Shown in pieces: positions 6,600 to 10,840 of a stretch of DNA of 10,840 bases (position 1 is its first letter; each line of letters begins with the position of its first letter). Under the pieces are notes generated by a model. It ran no database searches and had not been told where the DNA came from. It saw only the letters and a program-made list of their open reading frames with translations. The position numbers and the translations under genes were made by a program. This stretch comes from Neovahlkampfia damariscottae. Taxonomy: Eukaryota; Heterolobosea; Selenaionea; Neovahlkampfiida; Neovahlkampfiidae. Where the stretch lies: contig JABLTG010000303.1 in the NCBI GenBank assembly GCA_016618085.1, positions 1 through 10,840 on the forward strand, written 5' to 3'.

Positions 6600-7466
6600 T
6601 TAAAATAATCTTGCTCCATATAAATTACAAGCACCCGCTCCTCTTATTCTAGTCCAATCAACAATAATTATATTTTTAGAACCTGAAACATTAGAAAATG
6701 ATGATGTAGATGCATATGTTAGAGTTCCATCACCGGCAACATCAATGCTAAAAATAATGCTACTGTCAGATGCATTTCTACCCTCTAAATGTCCAGTTGT
6801 TCCAGATTCAACATTAACGAAATTTTCAACTAAACTAAATGCTATATTACCCAATCAATAATAGATTGATTTTGTCCCAGTTGCGGCATTTTCACCTGCT
6901 TGAGAACCAAATGACCATTTACGTGCAGATGTTGCAATATCACTTAAATGAGCAATTGTTCCATTAACATCTTGTAATGTATGAACTCTTTGACCTGATA
7001 CACTACCACCCAATGAGTGAAAATTTGTTCCTCCATTGTCGTTTGTTTTCAAAGTTGATGAACTGAAAATTGAACCAACACTCTATAATTTTGAACTTGA
7101 AGTCGTTGCAATTGCCGGAGTTGTATCACCCAAAATAACTATAGCACCTGCCACTCCTGTTGGTTGCATATATAAAGGGGTCCATTGGATAGTCCCCAAA
7201 TCGTTCGAACCTACTACTACTATTTTTGAACCACCACCACTTTCTGTCGCAGTTCCAACTATAACGCAGGAATCAGTCAGAAGAGCAAATGCATGGTTGG
7301 TTTTTATTTCCCAATTGAATGGACCTGTCTGACCATGGAAATAGTAACCATTGTTGCTGATACTTTGAAATATCATCACTCCTGAGCCCAGTGTGTCAAT
7401 TGAAATATTGTTGTTTGCACCGATAGAGGTTATGGAATTGGTTTGGATTTTAGTGTTAAATTCCAA
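6600..7466 (-). pseudogene. Fibre-like structural protein, two in-frame stops
   Basis: One continuous minus-strand frame of 289 codons, interrupted by TAG at 7085-7083 and TGA at 6857-6855 without any frame change. The protein is Gly/Ser/Thr/Asn-rich with beta-type repeats (ISIDTLGSG near the start, FSIDVAGDG near the end). A middle segment, VHTLQDVNGTIAHLSDI, is like the 'T-L-x-D-x-x-G-T-I-A-x-x-S-D-I' motif common in phage tail fibres and viral fibre proteins. It would be a surface or attachment protein. There is no ATG at the 5' end (7466 is a TTG codon) and the frame stays open back to about 7534, overlapping the capsid-like frame on the other strand, so the N-terminus was probably lost at a rearrangement. 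The final stop is 25 nt before the small membrane gene. Confidence 0.5.
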
Positions 7467-7512
7467 TGGTTTAAATAGATTTGCAAATTTTTTTGATGAG
7501 AAAATCAGTGAA

Positions 7513-8007
7513 ATGTCAATATCGCCAATTCAATTGGACGAATTTTACGATTATTCTTTAGGAAAAAACACAATGAAAGACCCATTCGCATCATATGGAG
7601 ATTTACAAATTGGAGAAAGTAGATATGCTTTTATCAGTGATTATTCAGAAATTGTTGGAAAGTCAGCAACAAAACAAACAACAACACAATTTGAATTGAC
7701 AGTTACAGTTATTGAACCAGTTAAAATTTATCCATTATATTTTCAACCGTATTGTTTGACAGGTGTTCAAGATATGCAACATTCATCAATATTTGAAAAT
7801 TTTGAAAGAATGATATGTTTTAAACAAGATATTGCAGCAGGAGCAGTGTTATCAAGTGTTGATGCTAATTTAAAAAGTTATGAACTACATTTTCAATATT
7901 ATACTCCAAAATTGTTGGCAAATATTCCAAAAACTGTAGTTTATCCACATCATGAAATTGAATATTATCCATCAAATCCAGTTGCAGGTGTAGACGTTAA
8001 TTTCTGA
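7513..8007 (+). CDS. Possible double jelly-roll capsid protein fragment
   Basis: A 164-codon frame from the ATG at 7513 (MSISPIQLDEFYDYS); the frame is open back to 7393 but that part overlaps the opposite fibre frame. The protein is beta-rich with many Tyr/Phe/Pro. A block near the end, SYELHFQYYTPKLLANIPKT, followed by VVYPHHEIEYY, recalls the junction between the two jelly rolls in major capsid proteins of virophages and Polinton-like viruses (beta strand, x-TP-x-l, P..vv-PY-x-E). Family length is about 500-650 aa, so this would be only the first jelly roll, ended by TGA at 8005-8007 where the host flank seems to begin. A minor structural protein is an alternative. The frame itself is clean; identity is tentative. 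Confidence 0.4.
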   Translation: MSISPIQLDEFYDYSLGKNTMKDPFASYGDLQIGESRYAFISDYSEIVGKSATKQTTTQFELTVTVIEPVKIYPLYFQPYCLTGVQDMQHSSIFENFERMICFKQDIAAGAVLSSVDANLKSYELHFQYYTPKLLANIPKTVVYPHHEIEYYPSNPVAGVDVNF

Positions 8008-8158
8008 GTTAAAAACGTTATAATTCAATCTACTCATTAGAGATGAATTTATTGTTTGATTTTGGAGTTGTGAAATATCTCACTTGACAACAACTAGACA
8101 ACCAATCAATTCTGTCTTTGGAATTAGAAGGTCGATGAAGAACTATTTTGTTGTCAAG
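8008..8158 (+). promoter_or_regulatory. Upstream region of the RCC1 gene; right edge of the insertion
   Basis: No gene. AACCAAT at 8100-8106 lies 59 nt before the chosen RCC1 ATG (35 nt before an alternative in-frame ATG at 8135) and resembles the paired elements upstream of the NTPase gene. The right boundary of the virus-like insertion should lie between 8007 and about 8099. I found no convincing terminal repeat or target-site duplication. Confidence 0.35.
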
Positions 8159-10840
8159 ATGAAATATTTTCTGGTTATTTTCACTGTTATCATTGTTTGT
8201 GTTCAGTCACAGATGCTATTTGTCACAGGAAATAATCAAGTAATTTTTTGAAAAGTCTAAAACTAGTTTTCAACTTTATCCGGAGATGGAACAGGATTTA
8301 CAGGAAAACCACAACATATCCTAACGATTCCTGGAGTTAATACATTGGCAACAGGACAACGACATTCATTGGTGAATGATGCCCATGGAAATCTCTTTGG
8401 TTTTGGTCATAACCACCCATCAGTATCCATTTAACTTTATTAAAATATATTTAAGCATAATACATTTGGAAATTTAACGAATGAAGTTCTTGTTTCACCT
8501 CGAAAACTCAACACAAATATAAATGTTTCAACTTTGGAAATTGGAAGGTATTCATCTTTTTTGATGAATGCAGAAGGCTCACTATATGTATTTGGTGATA
8601 ATTTAGTATTTTTTTTTTTTCAACTTATTTTACCAATTAAAGAGCGGCCAATTGGGTGATGGTACATCTCTGAATAAAGAAGTTCCAACTCTCATTACAG
8701 CATTTGATAATGTAGCTTCAGTTTCAAATTATAGATATCACACTATCGTTTTATTGAAAAATGGAAGTGTTTCTACCGCTGGAGGAGGCAGTGGAGCAAC
8801 AGTTTGAAACATAAAATTTTTTGAAAATTTAGGATGGAGAATTAGGAGATGGAACGACCACAGGCAGGAATTATTTTGTGGTACTGAATTTAAACAATAT
8901 AATTCAAGTTGCAGCTGGTCAATCTTTTTCTCATTTTTTGAATAATGCAGGAGAAATTTACAGTTGTGGCTCAAATATCGTTCGTTTTTTTTTTTTTGTT
9001 AATTTTTCAATTTGGAAGGTCGGTGAACTAGGAGATGGAACAACAATATCCAAAAGTTCACCACAAAAAATTTCTCTCAACCAATTCATTGTTCAAGTTG
9101 CCGCTGGAAATGCTCATGCTTTATTTTTGACCAAAGATGGTTTGGTATTTGCAACTGGAGATAATTCTGTATATTTCTATTTATCTATTAACTTCTATTG
9201 ATTAGTTTGGACAAACAGGAAATTCAACTGCTTCGATATCAGTGTTTCAATACGAACCGGGGTTAATATCTGGATTAAAGAATATAACTCAAATTTCTGC
9301 CGGTGAAAGACAATCATTATGTTTGAATATCAATGGAAGTGCATATGCATTCGGTGGTAATACAGCTGGAGAATTAGGAATTGATTTAACATTTTATGGA
9401 CAAACCACTTTCTATCAACCAACATTGGTAGAATTGAAAAATATCAAAAAAATACGAGCTGGTTATTTTCATTCTTTTTTCATTACTGAAAATGATGAAA
9501 TTTTTGGAGCTGGAGAGAATCCAGGGTCAACAAAATCATTAGGGTACTATGGTAGTTTTGTTAAGTTTTCAAAAGCTCCTTCGATTTTACAGAATTATTC
9601 ATTGAACGCTTTTAGTGCAGAAACCAGTTTTGGTGTGGATTTGAATTCGAATATTTATGGCATTGGAAATAATTTTTATGGTCAAATTGGAGATAATTCA
9701 ACGTTGATAAAATTGACACCAACTCTAGGTTTTGACAAACAAAATATTGTAGATGTGGTAACTACCACTGATTCCAGAGTCACAACTGTTTTGACGGGTA
9801 CAGGTGTTTTATATGGTCTTGGTCAGAATACAAAGTATCAACTGGCTCAAGGAACAGCTACAAGTAGAGAATTACTTCCAATTCAAATATTGACAAATGT
9901 AAAAAAATTATCCATGGGATTTCAAAATTCAATTGCTATCAGAAATGATAATACAATTTTTGGATGGGGACCAAATACTGTAAGAATTTTTCATATTCAT
10001 TTCAACCACACAGTATGGTGAATTGTGCAATTCCACAACTGCTACAGCCCAAACAACTCCAGGAAAAATTTTGACAATTGAAAATATTGCGGAAGTTTCA
10101 ATGGGTTATTCTCACACTTTAATATTGCATCAAAATGGAAGTGCTTATGGTTGTGGTAGAAATAATGTGATTCAACAATTTGTTTAATTTTTAAGTTATA
10201 TCAATTGACAAATATGTATTCAACAGCAAATCAACCATATCCCGTCTTTATTTTGGAAAATGTTCAATCAGTGTCAGCAGGATTATATTTCTCAATGATA
10301 CTTCATGCAAATGGATCTCTCTTCAGTGTTGGTCAAAATACAGTAAGATTTTGTTGTTACTAAGGAAGTAGAAAACTCAACTAGGCAGATCTGTCAATGC
10401 AGATTCATTATCAATTATACCTTCACTTTCTAACATTGTAAAAATCAATGCAGGAAAATACCATGGAACTGCAATTAACCAAAACGGAAAATTATATAGA
10501 TGGGGAAGTAATGATGTAATTAACAATTTAATTTAATCATTCAATTAGAACTATCAATCAGATGACTCAGAATTAACAACTATTGATACTCCATTGTTAC
10601 TGAACAAAAGCATTTATTTCACACATATTTTTCGTTCAGTAAGTGATTCATCAGCATTTTATGGAAATCCAACATGCAATGGATTAAATTATACAGATCC
10701 TTTAGTTTGTTCTGGATTTGGAAATTGTTCAACTGATGGAACAGGTGAATGTTTTTGTAATAATGGTTATTTAGGTTCAAATTGTGAAATATCAATTTGT
10801 AATGGAATAAATTCAAATGAAAGTAATGTTTGTTCAGGAA
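8159..10840 (+). CDS. Secreted RCC1-repeat protein with EGF-like modules, at least 11 exons (partial)
   Basis: Exons: 8159-8239, 8267-8422, 8456-8605, 8643-8801, 8833-8979, 9019-9168, 9206-9979, 10014-10166, 10196-10342, 10372-10515, 10549-end. This gives about 734 codons, still open at the edge. The N-terminus (MKYFLVIFTVIIVCVQSQ) is a typical signal peptide; an in-frame ATG at 8135 would add 8 residues. Then come 14 RCC1-type G-x-N/LGDGT half-motifs, e.g. FGDNLSGQLGDGT, CGSNIVGELGDGT and GIGNNFYGQIGDN, enough for about two seven-bladed propellers. One copy reads GGGSG instead of G-x-N. After the last repeat, cysteine-rich modules (CSGFGNCSTDGTGECFCNNG) are EGF-like. A secreted or membrane-anchored surface protein is likely, not the nuclear Ran exchange factor RCC1. 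Splice sites were chosen to keep the repeats intact; every intron is phase 0 and most hold an in-frame stop. Confidence 0.85.
8240..10548 (+). other. Ten ultra-short phase-0 introns of the RCC1 gene
   Basis: Introns at 8240-8266 (27 nt), 8423-8455 (33), 8606-8642 (37), 8802-8832 (31), 8980-9018 (39), 9169-9205 (37), 9980-10013 (34), 10167-10195 (29), 10343-10371 (29) and 10516-10548 (33). All are GT-AG; donors vary (GTAA, GTAT, GTTT, GTTC, GTGA) and acceptors are mostly TAG or AAG, with one CAG. Each sits a few residues after a G-x-N motif, at the same point of the RCC1 repeat. Four further repeats, inside the long exon 9206-9979, have no intron there. Confidence 0.8.
10549..10840 (+). other. 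EGF-like cysteine-rich segment of the RCC1 protein
   Basis: The last visible exon leaves the propeller with a short linker. It then encodes NPTCNGLNYTDPLVCSG, with CSGFGNCSTDGTGECFCNNGYLGS overlapping its end, and starts a second similar unit (ICNGINSNESNVCSG) at the edge. Paired Cys with G-x-C-x-C spacing and the aromatic-Gly step are EGF-like. Such units are frequent in heterolobosean and dictyostelid surface proteins. More units probably follow outside the window. Confidence 0.7.

Noticed and set aside
7036-7332. A plus-strand frame opposite the fibre-like gene.
   Set aside because: The minus-strand frame continues with the same beta-repeat character on both sides, while this plus frame is isolated and has no promoter or motif.
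3356-8015. A possible terminal inverted repeat: minus-strand GTAAATTTTTTTGAGTAAA at 3377-3359 against GTTAATTTCTGAGTTAAA at 7996-8013.
   Set aside because: It needs a two-base gap and mismatches, lies in A/T-rich DNA, and the right copy overlaps the end of the capsid-like frame. It is too weak to call a terminus.
3305-8046. GAGATGA at 3305-3311 and 8040-8046 as a target-site duplication flanking the insertion.
   Set aside because: A shared 7-mer is expected by chance between two flanks of this length, and no terminal repeats sit beside it.
8738-8974. A minus-strand frame within the RCC1 gene.
   Set aside because: It crosses an intron and two RCC1 exons whose plus-strand translation is clearly repeat-like.
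10619-10816. A minus-strand frame opposite the EGF-like segment.
   Set aside because: The plus strand encodes regular Cys-rich EGF-like modules; the minus translation is His/Asn/Leu-rich without motif.
1-10840. tRNA, rRNA, CRISPR array or bacterial operon features.
   Set aside because: No cloverleaf-like segments, regular spacer-repeat units or Shine-Dalgarno patterns were seen, and the introns show the DNA is eukaryotic.

Overview
The window looks like nuclear DNA of an AT-rich protist with very short spliceosomal introns. The best guess is a heterolobosean amoeba of the Naegleria kind. This rests on an RGS-domain gene, a secreted RCC1-repeat protein running into cysteine-rich EGF-like modules, introns of 27-39 nt, and starts preceded by A-rich leaders. 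The species cannot be named from the sequence alone.

Layout. (1) 1-433, minus: N-terminal part of an RGS-domain protein, cut by the window edge. (2) 434-995: non-coding, with a palindrome and an inverted repeat. (3) 996-3276, minus: a large P-loop NTPase of the Crinkler/RHS-like kind with one clear 30-nt intron. Its C-terminal part lies in another frame and resembles a restriction-endonuclease fold. (4) About 3350-8010: a decayed virus-like insertion of the virophage, Polinton or PLV type. It holds a broken D5-like SF3 helicase C-terminus, a small basic ORF, a protein-primed-type family B DNA polymerase with many frameshifts and stops, a 95-aa unknown ORF, an F-box-like fragment, a small membrane protein, a fibre-like protein with two in-frame stops, and a fragment that may be a double jelly-roll capsid protein. 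Five genes of this stretch, on both strands, share a TATAGTA element 7-18 nt before the ATG. I did not see this element elsewhere in the window. (5) 8159-10840, plus: a secreted RCC1-repeat protein with at least 11 exons, open at the right edge.

How it fits together. Replication genes (helicase, polymerase) lie on the left and virion-type genes (membrane peptide, fibre, capsid) on the right, as expected of a small dsDNA virus or self-synthesising transposon. The element is dead: the helicase and polymerase carry frameshifts and stops, and polymerase motif C was not found. Base composition changes inside the insertion, from extremely AT-rich at 3480-6320 to moderate at 6320-8010. It may therefore be a mosaic, or two insertions. 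The flanking genes look like ordinary host genes, and AACCAAT (CCAAT-box-like) motifs lie upstream of both the NTPase and RCC1 genes. The NTPase next to the insertion recalls the trypanosome RHS (retrotransposon hot spot) situation, though that is only an analogy here.
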